A stretch of DNA of 64,000 bases, taken from positions 179,790 to 243,789 of the forward strand of contig NW_005178873.1 in the NCBI RefSeq assembly GCF_000350225.1. The letters run 5' to 3'. The stretch is from Chondrus crispus. Taxonomy: Eukaryota > Rhodophyta > Florideophyceae > Gigartinales > Gigartinaceae. The position numbers and the translations under genes are program-made. The notes under the pieces were generated by a model, which saw only the letters and a list, made by a program, of their open reading frames with translations, was not told where the DNA came from and did no database searches. Shown in pieces: positions 32,879-43,053 of the stretch (positions are counted from its first letter, which is position 1; every line of letters starts with the position of its first letter).

Positions 32879-33881
32879 AAACTGCGCTGCTACAGGCAAG
32901 ATTGCTGTCAACTCTTCTCAGAGCGCTTAATGCTGCAAAGGAGGATGCGATGGGTGGCGACACCTGCAACAATTTTTAAGAGCAATTTCCCGTCAAGAAC
33001 GAAGCCCATTTGTAAAGTGTAACAGTCCCAGCACTAGTAAAGTATCTTAGCGAATAATTCCTTTGCATCGATACACCTGCTTGATAGACGGGCGCCACAG
33101 GTTGCCACACACCATGAAGGACACGACGGCTTCCTGCAATCCGGAATGGCCCGTCACAGCATTATCTGTTCATATGCTGCGGTAGGAAACGAGTTTGGGT
33201 CGAAGCATGTGTACCGTAGAAGAAGCGATGCGGATCCCTTTCATCCTCGAATGTGGAGGAGAAACAGGGATCTCACAAGCAGTTCAAACTGTTTTCTAGC
33301 ACAAGCCCAGTCTGATGATCTGGGGTAAGATAAACTGTTAACAATGCCTTCACAATGAGGTCTCAAGACTGTCGCCAGACCAGGTGCGCATGTTCCGAAC
33401 CAGTAGCGTTGGTTTCGAGGCTCTGGAACAGCGGCTCACTTAATCGATTCGTTTATATCTATCTAGAGAGCCATCGTTCATACCTTACATAGCATGCTCA
33501 ATTTAGAGCAGGGACTACATCCACCTGGATTTTGTTTGTTTCGTTATATTGAGGAGGTAAAGGCGATTGAATATGCATAAGGCCCCGCCAGGTCAATGCT
33601 GGGTTCTTGACCGCTCTAAAGAGGAAAGTAGACGACACTACTAAGGCGTCTCAAGAAGATTCGCGGAATGGTGCAAAATTTGCGTCAGTGGATTGAGCAT
33701 GGACATAGATTTGATGAAGGTACAATATGCCAGCTAGGCAAATTTGCGCAGTTTGGCTGGTTGACGTGTTGTCCGAAATATTCTTATTCATCCCTGAGTG
33801 CTATCTCAGATGCACGTGGCCCATGTCACGTTTCATCGCAGACAGGGTCCTTCTCCAAGCTTCTAATGACCGTGCAGTATA
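32879..33881. other. intergenic region between NDUFS2 copy 1 and the MITE
   Basis: I see no gene, RNA gene or repeat of note. It contains the 3' UTR of NDUFS2 copy 1. Confidence 0.5.
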
Positions 33882-34501
33882 CCCGGGGACGGTATTTAGT
33901 GTCACTGATACCATTTCCGTGATGGAAATATCGACCCCTAAACATATATTAATGTCAGTGATACTATTTCCGTACTTACACTATTTCAGTGAAAACGGTA
34001 TTACTGTCACTGATACTCTGTATTGTCAAACGTAACAATGAATAGTGTAAGTTCGATCCCATTAGAGCCTACAGCATTTCTTTTCGTCCTACCAAAACCT
34101 CACATGCCTGCCTCTAATCACAAGTCCTGACGCTGGCCCCCGCTCCTCTTTCCTTATCACAGATGCCCCTTGTTACAACTCTGCATCGCCCAACCTTTTC
34201 CTATACACCAGACCAAAGACCGACCAGTTGACCTGTTCTTGGTACAAAACGCTTTTCAGTAATGAATGCCTGCGTATCTCCACTCCTGCGCACAAATTAG
34301 TGCTCCCGAAACGAACCGAACGAATCGCATACCACTACCATCCCTCCGGACCGGCAGTGAGATGGGTCCGGCTCAAAGGAAGGATTGTTCTATGTCTGGA
34401 TTGATCCGTCGTCGTCCCGGGCTCTGGCATGTATTAGTGTCAGTGACACTATTTACGTGGTGACACTAATTTAGCGCTGACACTAAATACCGTCCCCGGT
34501 G
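33882..34501. mobile_element. 620-bp MITE of Tc1/mariner type
   Basis: Inverted termini containing CCGGGGACGGTATTTAGTGT start at 33882 and, as reverse complement, end at 34501; each is flanked by TA (33880-33881, 34502-34503). Inside are repeated GTGTCA(G/C)TGA words, the same word class found near the ends of the Tc1/mariner-like element at 7514-10223. There is no coding capacity, so it would depend on a transposase supplied in trans. It lies upstream of NDUFS2 copy 2, ending 317 bp before that start codon. Confidence 0.85.
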
Positions 34502-34818
34502 TATAAGTACTCTACACGTACCTTCCCCAAACAACACGTTTCGTAATTATACATAGCTGGTCCTTCCAATCGACTCTTGTGAATTGTTATACATTGTTGG
34601 TCTTTCCAATCGACGTAGGTGAGGGCGCGGTGTAGTTCTTTGCATTTCAATGCCCTACGGTTCATACATTGTGCAACTGAGAAAACATTTCTTTTGAGAA
34701 TCGTTGCATTTCAAATATACAAAAACCTTTGCCTTCAAAGTCTTGCAACAGGTGCGCTTAGATGACTGGGTGATGCTTTGCTTATATTCTTGAGCAAGCT
34801 TTGGAGTTTCCTTCCATC
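34502..34818. promoter_or_regulatory. presumed promoter of NDUFS2 copy 2
   Basis: This 317-bp stretch lies between the MITE end and the ATG. TCCTTCCAATCGACTCTTGTG near 34561 and TCTTTCCAATCGACGTAGGTG near 34601 form a short direct repeat. No other element is recognised. Confidence 0.35.
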
Positions 34819-36693
34819 ATGGTCCCAGGCAAAATGGTATCTGCGGTGCGCCTGGCCTCACGGGCCTCGTCGGAATATTTGCGGAATGCAGTCCGATCGA
34901 TGAGTACGGCGAATGTCGGTTTCAGCAGGCCGCAATCAACTCCTATCGATAGTGCTATGCGCAAAGCAGCGGGGGAAGTCTCCTTACCCCAGTTGCAGCC
35001 AAATGAGCTTTTACGGTTCCGTCAAGATGCTGAGCATCAACAATCTTTGCGCACATTGGAGCTTAACTTTGGACCGCAACATCCGGCAGCACATGGAGTC
35101 ATGCGACTTGTTCTTGAACTCGATGGAGAGGCTACCACTCGCCTTGACCCCCACATTGGACTATTACACAGGGGTACAGAGAAGCTAATCGAGCACAAGA
35201 CATATTTGCAAGCTCTCCCCTATTTTGACCGGTTGGATTATTGGGCGCCAATGACCCAAGAGCAATGCTTTTCACTCGCGGTCGAGAAGCTACTGAAAAT
35301 TGAGGTGGAAAGAGAGCGAAGTACATCAGGACGATGTTCGCTGAGATAACAAGAATTCAAAGTCATATCTTAGCGATTTCTGCGCATGTACGTAAGTCAC
35401 AAGACATCAGGAAGAGTACAGACACAATGTTCATATATTCTAACCATTGCATCAAGTTTATATCGCTTTCGATGACGTGGACAGGGCTTAGATATTGGGG
35501 CAGTTACCCCGCTCTTGTGGTTGTTTGAAGAGCGAGAAAAACTTATGGAATTCTCAGAGCGCGTTTCCGGGGCACGGCTACACAGCTTTTACATCCGTCC
35601 GGGTGGAGTCGCCACAGACTTGCCCCTCGGGATTATGGATGATATTTACGACTTTTGCAAGGCTTTTCGTTCTCGCATTGATGAAATGGAGGAGCTTCTT
35701 ACTTCAAACAGAATTTGGAAACAACGGTTAGTCGATATTGGTATTGTCAGTGCCGCTGAGGCTTTGGACAGGGGTTTCTCCGGTCCGATGTTAAGAGGAT
35801 CTGGCGTGTCCTGGGACTTGCGGAAAGCCCAACCGTACGATGCATACGAAATGGTCGATTTTATGGTACCCGTAGGTATTAACGGGGATTGCTACGATAG
35901 ATACCTTCTCAGAGTGGAAGAGATGAGGCAGTCTCTTAACATTATCATCCAGTGTTTAAACCAAATGCCGGAAGGTGAAGTGGGTGTCGACGACCGGAAG
36001 ATCTATCCGCCGTCAAGAAAAAACATGAAACAATCTATGGAGTCGCTCATCCATCACTTTAAGTTATATTCGGAAGGTTTCGCCGTGCCGGCTGGTGATA
36101 CGTATACTGCTATTGAATCACCGAGAGGAGAACTTGGGGTTTACTTGGTTTCAAATGGCACCAACAGGCCTTATCGATGTGCTATTCGCTCACCCGGATT
36201 TGCCCACTTGGCCGGCCTAAATACGATGGGAAAGGGCCACATGCTGGCAGACCTGGTGACTATTATCGGGACCCAAGATTTTGTATTGTACGTTGTATTG
36301 CAAACTCGGGGCCCAGACAGTGTTCATGTTTCAAAATTTCAGCACATTTGCTTTTGTCTGATACTCACTGACAATCTTTTCTTATATTCTGCTTCCCTAT
36401 GCGCTTCTTTGGCTCTCTTTGTGCTTCCCGCAGTGTGAGTTGATCTACATCGAAGTGTCTCTTCTCTAAATATTCTGAAAGCAGGACATGGCGAAGATCT
36501 GAAACTAACAATTGTGTTTTGCTCCTCATCTTCTTGCACATAAAACTCTTTGCTTATTTCTAATCAGGGGGTATGTTTAATGCTCTTTTTTGGAAACGTT
36601 TGATCAGGTTTGCTTGTCACGAGGCAGAAAAGTACTGACACGCAAGCTCATTCTACGTATTCCTGTTTTCTTGTTTAGGAGGTCGATCGTTAG
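34819..36693 (+). CDS. NDUFS2: NDUFS2/nad7, tandem copy 2, with a one-base frameshift
   Basis: This second complex I 49-kDa subunit gene follows copy 1 in the same orientation. It starts at ATG 34819 with a presequence ([20 protein letters not shown]). It lacks intron 1: [10 protein letters not shown] is continuous. Introns 2 (35388-35484, 97 bp) and 3 (36292-36678, 387 bp) sit at the same positions as in copy 1, and the last exon again reads EVDR-stop. Two oddities stand out. The invariant quinone-site loop DYVSMM of copy 1 is DYWAPM here. Between KLLKIE and [14 protein letters not shown] (about 35304-35316) there are 11 instead of 12 bases, so the frame breaks and the Pro-Leu-Arg seen in copy 1 is lost. 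Exon 3 is intact and well conserved. It may be a recent pseudogene, a diverging paralogue or partly an assembly error. Confidence 0.85.
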
Positions 36694-37661
36694 TACCGCA
36701 ACAAGGACTCTGAGTACTTCAACGCAATCGTTTCAGTCTTCAGAAGCAGTCTCATTCTCGAATTTCCAGAGCCAGAGGCTTGATGTGCATTTCACGATTC
36801 AATTCTTATAGAAGTATAATGAGCGTTCTGTTTCACACATCTCTTTGATGCTGTGCAACTAAATTGCGTAGTCTACTTGTCTTGTAGGGGCACAATCATG
36901 AAGAAAGTATCTGTGCAGACAGAGGGCTAATGCTGAGTAAGGTTGGGCATGGCAATCACCTCGTCATCTCCACCGACATAGAAGGGACTGTGCAGAACAC
37001 TTCTCCACCACAAATGCATCGCAACTGCAAGTTGTGCAATGAACACTGTACAATATGTAGTTTATGTCCCCCGGTTGCGACGGCCCATATTGGGTCAAGG
37101 CTATGATATTGGCTCGAGGCGACGCAGAGTGGCTGATATCAGAGCACGAGAGCAAATAAATGGCGCGAGAGCAAGACATTGTGAGTGTCGATTGGGCACA
37201 CGATGCAGTCTCAAAATGGATCTAAAAAGGATAGACATGTAAAAAGATAGACTAGAGATGCAGGAGTACAGTCACTGGAGCAAGCTTCAACATGAGGATG
37301 ACTGCGCAGGGTTGTTGGGAGGGGTACATCTTGAGATTTAATCTCCCTTGGGGTTCAAACACTTGTCACTAATCAAATCACTGTTCCCTAAAATAACTCA
37401 TTATTATTGGCTCAATACAGCTGGTCGGAGATATTAGTTGCCCGTTGGATTGAGTGGAATATCCCATTTTCATACCTCTGGCGGACCCATCTTCGTAGCG
37501 AGGGGAGCTGCAATTTTCTCGAGAGACGAACACACTTTCTCATTCAGAATAAAACGACTAGGTCCGTTGGTGAACAACCCGCTACAACAAGAAAACAGTT
37601 CCCCATTTCACAACAGTGACACGGACTTAGTTTCGCTTTCTCTTACTCTCCACACCGCAAA
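36694..37661. other. intergenic region upstream of catalase
   Basis: No gene, RNA gene or mobile element was recognised in this 968-bp region, which should include the catalase promoter. Confidence 0.5.
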
Positions 37662-39146
37662 ATGGACACTGAAAAACTGCAACCGCGAGACGCCTTCGAC
37701 ACTGAGCATCTGACGACAAACAGCGGCGCTCCAGTTGACGACAGCCTCAATTCGTTGACCCTTGGTGAACGTGGTCCAGTTCTGTTGTCTGACTTCCACC
37801 TCGTCGAGAAGCTCGCCAACTTTGACCGCGAGGTAATTCCCGAGCGGCGAGTTCACGCGCGCGGCATCGCAGCAAAGGGTGTCTTCATCTGCACGAACGA
37901 TGTATCCAAATACACCATGGCGGACCCGTTCACCGAAGTCGGAAAACGGACGCCGATGGCTGTCAGGTTTTCCACCGTTGTGCATTCGAGAGGCTCGCCG
38001 GAGACGCTTCGCGACCCGCGTGGGTTTGCGACCAAGTTTTATACCGGGAAAGGCAACTGGGATCTCGTGGGGAATTTAGAACCGGTGTTCTTCATTCGAG
38101 ATGCTATGCAGTTTCCGGAGATGGTGCATGCTTTCAAACCGAGCCCGAAGACAGAGAAGCAGGAGTGGCATAGAATTTTAGACTTTCTGTCCTTTCATCC
38201 AGAGTGCATGCATATGATGACATGGCTGCTCGATGATGTGGGAATTCCAAAGAATTATACCACTATGAATGGCGCTGGTGTGCATACTTTTGTGATGATT
38301 AATGCCGCAGGGAAGGAGACATATGTTAAGTTCCACTGGATTTCCGAGCAAGGAGAACACAATTTATTGGACGATGAGGCCAAGCAGGTTGCCGGGGAGG
38401 ACTTCAGTCATGCTACATCGCATCTTATCGACAGCATTGAGATGGGTAACTACCCGGCTTGGCGGCTGAAGATTCAAGTGATGGATCCGGCGACGGAACT
38501 GAACCATAGCTGGGGGGATCCTCTTGATCCTACTAAGACCTGGCCGGAGAAGGACTTTCCCATGATACAAGTCGGCCGTATGGTTCTCAATCAGAACATG
38601 GACAACCAGTTCTTACAGACTGAGAGCCTTGCCTTCTCTCCAGGAAATGTCATTCCAGGCATCACTTTCAGTCAAGACAAGTTGCTGCAAGGGCGCATAT
38701 TCAGTTATGCTGACACGCAGCGGTACCGTCTGGGTGCAAATTACTTGCAAATTCCTATCAATGCCCCACGTTGTCCGTTCATGAACAGACAGTTTGACGG
38801 TGCTGGAGCGACAATGCACCGCAAAGAGGAGGTCAACTACTTCCCTAGCACGCTTCATAATGCAGAGACCGTTGGGGAATCGCATGTACCCAATGTGAAG
38901 CGGCCGGTGTCCGGGACGCAGACTCGCCGTGCACTCTCCAAGCAGAACAATTTTGGACAGGCAGGGGAGAGATGGCGGAGCTTCGATGAACCTAGGCGGC
39001 AGAGACTGGTGGTTCGCGCTGCTGAGAAGTTGAATGCGCCGAGGGTGCCGAGGCATCTCAAGAATACGTGGATTGAGTATTGGACGAAATGCGACCGTGA
39101 CTTGGGGGCGAGAGTGGCGGCTCTAGTTAAGATGAGCAGCTTGTAA
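37662..39146 (+). CDS. CAT: catalase (monofunctional haem catalase, small subunit type)
   Basis: The enzyme converts hydrogen peroxide to water and oxygen. The intronless 494-residue frame from ATG 37662 covers the full family: distal haem His65 in RRVHARGIAAKG, Asn138 in DLVGNLEPVFFIRDA, and the proximal haem ligand Tyr349 in RIFSYADTQRYRLG with Arg345. The length matches small-subunit (clade 1 or 3) catalases; there is no flavodoxin-like extension. It ends in SSL, a non-canonical variant of the SKL peroxisomal signal, so peroxisomal location is plausible but not assured. No nonsense or frameshift is present. It is the best-preserved gene in the window. Confidence 0.96.
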   Translation: MDTEKLQPRDAFDTEHLTTNSGAPVDDSLNSLTLGERGPVLLSDFHLVEKLANFDREVIPERRVHARGIAAKGVFICTNDVSKYTMADPFTEVGKRTPMAVRFSTVVHSRGSPETLRDPRGFATKFYTGKGNWDLVGNLEPVFFIRDAMQFPEMVHAFKPSPKTEKQEWHRILDFLSFHPECMHMMTWLLDDVGIPKNYTTMNGAGVHTFVMINAAGKETYVKFHWISEQGEHNLLDDEAKQVAGEDFSHATSHLIDSIEMGNYPAWRLKIQVMDPATELNHSWGDPLDPTKTWPEKDFPMIQVGRMVLNQNMDNQFLQTESLAFSPGNVIPGITFSQDKLLQGRIFSYADTQRYRLGANYLQIPINAPRCPFMNRQFDGAGATMHRKEEVNYFPSTLHNAETVGESHVPNVKRPVSGTQTRRALSKQNNFGQAGERWRSFDEPRRQRLVVRAAEKLNAPRVPRHLKNTWIEYWTKCDRDLGARVAALVKMSSL

Positions 39147-40158
39147 TTGGCTCGAAGTGTGTAGTGCGTGTAGAGATGAGTAGAAAGTCGAGCTGCGAAC
39201 AGGCATCGATAGCGTCGCGCGTATGTGCACTATTAAATGAGTGGGCTAGACGATTCCGTTTAAGTGCGGCGGTAAGATAGATGTGCGGTGTGGTTGGAAG
39301 AAGACGCAACAACATTGGTACAGGCAACTTCGAAGCGCAATGGAGACTGATACAGTCACCAGAGCGGAAACCATTCCGAGGATAATATTGCCACCAAGCG
39401 AACCACGAGTGTCTCAGAGGGAGGAGAAGACGTGGATTATAAGGTGGCAGCGACGTGGGTGTTCTGCTGAGAAGTAGGAAAGAGGAAATAGTTTTAGAGT
39501 TGATGGCAATTTGGCTGCTCTACTTCCCGAGCAGACGTTCATCCTGAAACGGTGACATCTCTGACACGAGGCTCTGTGATGATCGGTACGGAAAGCAGTG
39601 CAGACAGGTTGCGGTGAATTGAAATTGATGGCAATGTTGGGAAGTCGGCCGGGCGCCGTGGACGAAGGCTTCCGTGACCAAGGCGTTGAGGAAGAAGGGA
39701 TGTCGTGTAAGAAGTAATGCACGTCCTCGCGAACCGCTTTTTCCTCGCACACAGTTGTCACAGAAGATCCTTCGAACACGACGGGGCCTACCGGCGGGGC
39801 CTTCAGACATTGGTGTCGATGCACCGACGGCGACGGCTGTGGCGTTTGAGGTTGGCGTGGAAGAATTTCACTTGAAAGCATTTGGAATTATGCAATATTT
39901 TGCATAATCTGACTGACAAATACTACTGTACCCTTGGGTACCGTATCCCCAACCCGTGACCCTCGGACTGGTCCACTTCCCGAACGTGTCACCCCCCCAG
40001 AGCCATACATTTAGCCAAAAGAATTGCATAGCGCGCTTGTACCGTACCCAAGGGTACGGTTGTTCCGTCAATCCCCACGAACAATAGCTCCTCCCTTACA
40101 CGCACACTCTCCCGCGCACCAAGTCCCAAACACGCAACATGCAGCAACATGCAAAAAA
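39147..40158. other. intergenic region between catalase and 5S rRNA
   Basis: No gene is supported. CTGTACCCTTGGGTACCGTA near 39926 and the inverted GTACCGTACCCAAGGGTACGG near 40038 form a loose inverted repeat around 39926-40058. Confidence 0.5.
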
Positions 40159-40278
40159 ACATTCGGCACCGGGGATTCCCGAGTGATCCCTCACCTCAGT
40201 ACTAGCCCGGCCTGAAGCGACTTGACTTCCGAGTTCGGGATGGGATCGGGTACATGTCGACTTAGTATGGCCGAATGT
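40159..40278 (-). rRNA. 5S rRNA: 5S ribosomal RNA
   Basis: Read on the minus strand, the gene starts ACATTCGGCCATACTAAG and ends GGTGCCGAATGT; the two ends pair to form helix I. The internal stretch from about 40205 to 40255 carries the eukaryotic 5S hallmarks CCCGATCCCATCCCGAACTC and GAAGTCAAG, and the A-block/C-block region (AGTCAAGTCGCTTCAGGCCG). Length is 120 nt, the normal size. A run of Ts follows immediately on the minus strand (A7 at 40153-40159), the standard RNA polymerase III terminator. Only one copy is present here, not an array. Confidence 0.95.
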
Positions 40279-40578
40279 ACAGGTTGTGCCTCTGTGACAC
40301 ACTATATACCAGATCAAAACCAGATCAAAGCCACATCGGCCACCCCTGATGCATTGATAAAATTCCCCCCCCCCCCCCCTTGATTAGCCTACCTACACTG
40401 AGCTCTCTCTCCCGCCGCGATGCCGAAGAAGACGAACGAGTTGCGACCTCCGGCGTTGTCGCCGCCCTCCACCGCTGCCCTCGCCGCGCCGCCGTTGTCG
40501 GCGCCGGCGCCCCGCGTCCCGCCGCCCACCACTGCAGCCCCGAACCGCGCGATGACTGACTTGCGCTCTCCGCGGTTG
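40279..40578. other. flank with C homopolymer before the second gap
   Basis: A run of about 15 Cs lies near 40365-40379. The short frame after it (MPKKTNELRPPALSPP) is Pro/Ala low complexity running into the gap and cannot be judged. Confidence 0.5.
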
Positions 40579-41256
40579 NNNNNNNNNNNNNNNNNNNNNN
40601 NNNNNNNNNNNNNNNNNNNNNNNNNNNNNNNNNNNNNNNNNNNNNNNNNNNNNNNNNNNNNNNNNNNNNNNNNNNNNNNNNNNNNNNNNNNNNNNNNNNN
40701 NNNNNNNNNNNNNNNNNNNNNNNNNNNNNNNNNNNNNNNNNNNNNNNNNNNNNNNNNNNNNNNNNNNNNNNNNNNNNNNNNNNNNNNNNNNNNNNNNNNN
40801 NNNNNNNNNNNNNNNNNNNNNNNNNNNNNNNNNNNNNNNNNNNNNNNNNNNNNNNNNNNNNNNNNNNNNNNNNNNNNNNNNNNNNNNNNNNNNNNNNNNN
40901 NNNNNNNNNNNNNNNNNNNNNNNNNNNNNNNNNNNNNNNNNNNNNNNNNNNNNNNNNNNNNNNNNNNNNNNNNNNNNNNNNNNNNNNNNNNNNNNNNNNN
41001 NNNNNNNNNNNNNNNNNNNNNNNNNNNNNNNNNNNNNNNNNNNNNNNNNNNNNNNNNNNNNNNNNNNNNNNNNNNNNNNNNNNNNNNNNNNNNNNNNNNN
41101 NNNNNNNNNNNNNNNNNNNNNNNNNNNNNNNNNNNNNNNNNNNNNNNNNNNNNNNNNNNNNNNNNNNNNNNNNNNNNNNNNNNNNNNNNNNNNNNNNNNN
41201 NNNNNNNNNNNNNNNNNNNNNNNNNNNNNNNNNNNNNNNNNNNNNNNNNNNNNNNN
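40579..41256. other. assembly gap (678 N)
   Basis: All bases are N. Frames drawn through it are artefacts. Confidence 1.
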
Positions 41257-41624
41257 GCTAATTAGTAACGAAATCGCGTCCCAAGGACGCGGGGGTTTGG
41301 AGCACCATTGTCTGGATGATGGTAGAGTTTGTGCAACAATTAAATGATCATTAAATATTAACCACAATTATTTACTAATTACAATATTTCTAATTAGGGG
41401 ATTAATGGAGTGGGAGATTAATTAATGTCTGACACTGTCAAGCAAGAGTTAACAGCTGACACTGTCCAGCAATTACGCTCATCTACGAGGATCTCCAACT
41501 TCTCCCCGTACCGCTTTCTACTTTAGTCAGGACGCTGGACCCCTCGCCCGCGGCTGGAATAGCCCGCCGCCTCGCCCAAGAGTCGCAACGCCTGTTACGT
41601 CACAGTACCCCCACCTCAGTTGCC
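41257..41624. other. AT-rich flank and presumed 5' region of the non-LTR element
   Basis: AT-rich sequence with many AATTA words changes to GC-rich sequence near 41540. GCTGACACTGTC(C/A)AGCAA-type words near 41430 and 41455 form a short direct repeat. There is no gene. Confidence 0.4.
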
Positions 41625-42084
41625 ATGCGTCTTCGAACCGCCCTCGCCGGGGCACTCCGTCACACCTCCCGTAATATCTATGCGGCACTCGCCGCAGCCT
41701 CGAACGACGGGTACTCCCGTCGACCTACCGCAACGGTTACCGCTCTGCCCGTCGTTCCTGCAAGCCCACATACACACCCGTGCATCCGGAAATCTGCGTT
41801 GCCCCCTGTACCCGCACTAGCCATATGTCCGGCGACCTCGCGCACTGCGTCCCCGATCCCTATGCATACTACTGCCCCGGCCTTGAACGCCACCCCCGAT
41901 GCGGCCCTCCGCAGCCCAGGGCCAGCACAAGATGCCAGCATGCCCGACAAAACTACCGAGGTCCGTGCCACGAGACGCTCACCTCTCAGCCCCCGCCGCC
42001 TCCAACCGCTGTCACCCAGCCCCCCGTTCCCGCCACCACTGCCACACACAACACAAGTTTATACCGCCCGGCGCCCCTGGGTAC
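41625..42084 (+). pseudogene. 5' part of a non-LTR retroelement, ORF1-like, cut by the Ty3 insertion
   Basis: Pro/Thr/Ala-rich frames open from ATG 41625 and from 41780. The second frame continues exactly after removal of the Ty3 element and one copy of GGTAC, into the Pro/Ala-rich frame at 54099-54375. This suggests that the retroelement's first ORF spans the insertion. No zinc knuckle is visible, so assignment as ORF1 rests on position and continuity. Confidence 0.45.
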
Positions 42085-42724
42085 TGTGGTATAACTACCT
42101 TCGTCCCGACCACTCGGAAACGAGGGGGGTTAGAGGTAAGGGAGCGCGCGCCGCTGGGTAACCCACGCGCGAACGCAGACCGTACGGATGGACTCGAAAA
42201 GAGGGAAGGCTCACGTGGCCGGTGACGCGCAGCCGGTCGGAAGTGTTAGATCCGGACGGCCGGTCACGGGTTAGAAGCCTGAGACTAAAAGGGAAACCGG
42301 AACGGGATAGCAATTAGCCGTAAAGGGAGGGGAGGCGAGTCTGCCTCCCGTTTACTGGAACAGGGCAGGTGCCCCCGGTCTTAACCCCTAAGTGGGACGC
42401 CAGGACACCTGTCCCGCTACAGTAGATGTTACTTACTGTATACCAGCTACTGTGCTAAATTGGCTAATTTGTGCCATTAACTACTAATTACTAGTTAGCC
42501 GCCGTACGGATTATACACGTGTGCCCGTGGCCACGATCCCGGCTAACGGTTGTGCTACGTGTTACCCGTGGCCACGCCCGCTGTTACTGGCTTTCCCACG
42601 TCGGACCCTTTGGGTACTACTGTGCACGGCGGTGGGCGCGTGTACGCTTGTTCGCTACAGTAGCACTCGCCCTCCCGCGCGGTTATCATCTCGCCGGGGG
42701 GTTGTGGTACGGAATTGTACTACA
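42085..42724 (-). repeat. 3' LTR of the Ty3 element
   Basis: The 640-bp repeat is nearly identical to 53454-54093. As read on the plus strand it starts TGTGGTATAACTACC and ends ATTGTACTACA. It differs from the other LTR at about 13 sites, of which 12 lie in the last 160 bp or so. Confidence 0.96.
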
Positions 42725-42739
42725 GACCCCCTTCCTTAC
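42725..42739 (-). other. polypurine tract
   Basis: On the minus strand AAGGAAGGGGGTC abuts the 3' LTR start TGTAGT, which is the expected position and composition of the plus-strand primer of reverse transcription. Confidence 0.7.
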
Positions 42740-42850
42740 TTCGCGACACGTCCCCGTCGCGGCCGAAGTCTGCAATGACCGGCTTGCAGGGGGCGCCCAC
42801 CGTACGGAAAAGCCCGCGCCGACCGCGGGAACGCGGTCGGACTGCGGTCG

Positions 42851-42892
42851 ACTCCATAGGGGAGCCTATGGAGTTTTTGGTATTTAATCGTG
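42851..42892 (+). promoter_or_regulatory. palindrome and TATA-like site before the antisense gene
   Basis: ACTCCATAGG at 42851-42860 pairs with CCTATGGAGT at 42865-42874, followed by TTTTTGGTATTTAATCG. This lies about 165 bp before ATG 43054 of the antisense frame and could be its promoter. Function is inferred from position. Confidence 0.3.
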
Positions 42893-43053
42893 GCGGTTCC
42901 TCCGGTGTGGTGGGGGGTCTCCTCACGCTTCCCTTGTCCTCCACTACGAACCCCCCAACTCACCCCACAGCACACCCCACGACTCACTCCACAACCACCA
43001 CTATCCACGCCCTTCCTCGCGCTTCTTCCCTTCTCTTTGCTCCTACCAACCCG

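Noticed and set aside
38613..39056. Minus-strand frames within catalase
   Set aside because: They are shadows of the intact catalase gene on the plus strand.
40420..40578. Pro/Ala-rich frame MPKKTNELRPPALSPP before the second gap
   Set aside because: Low complexity, runs into N, and no homologue recognised.
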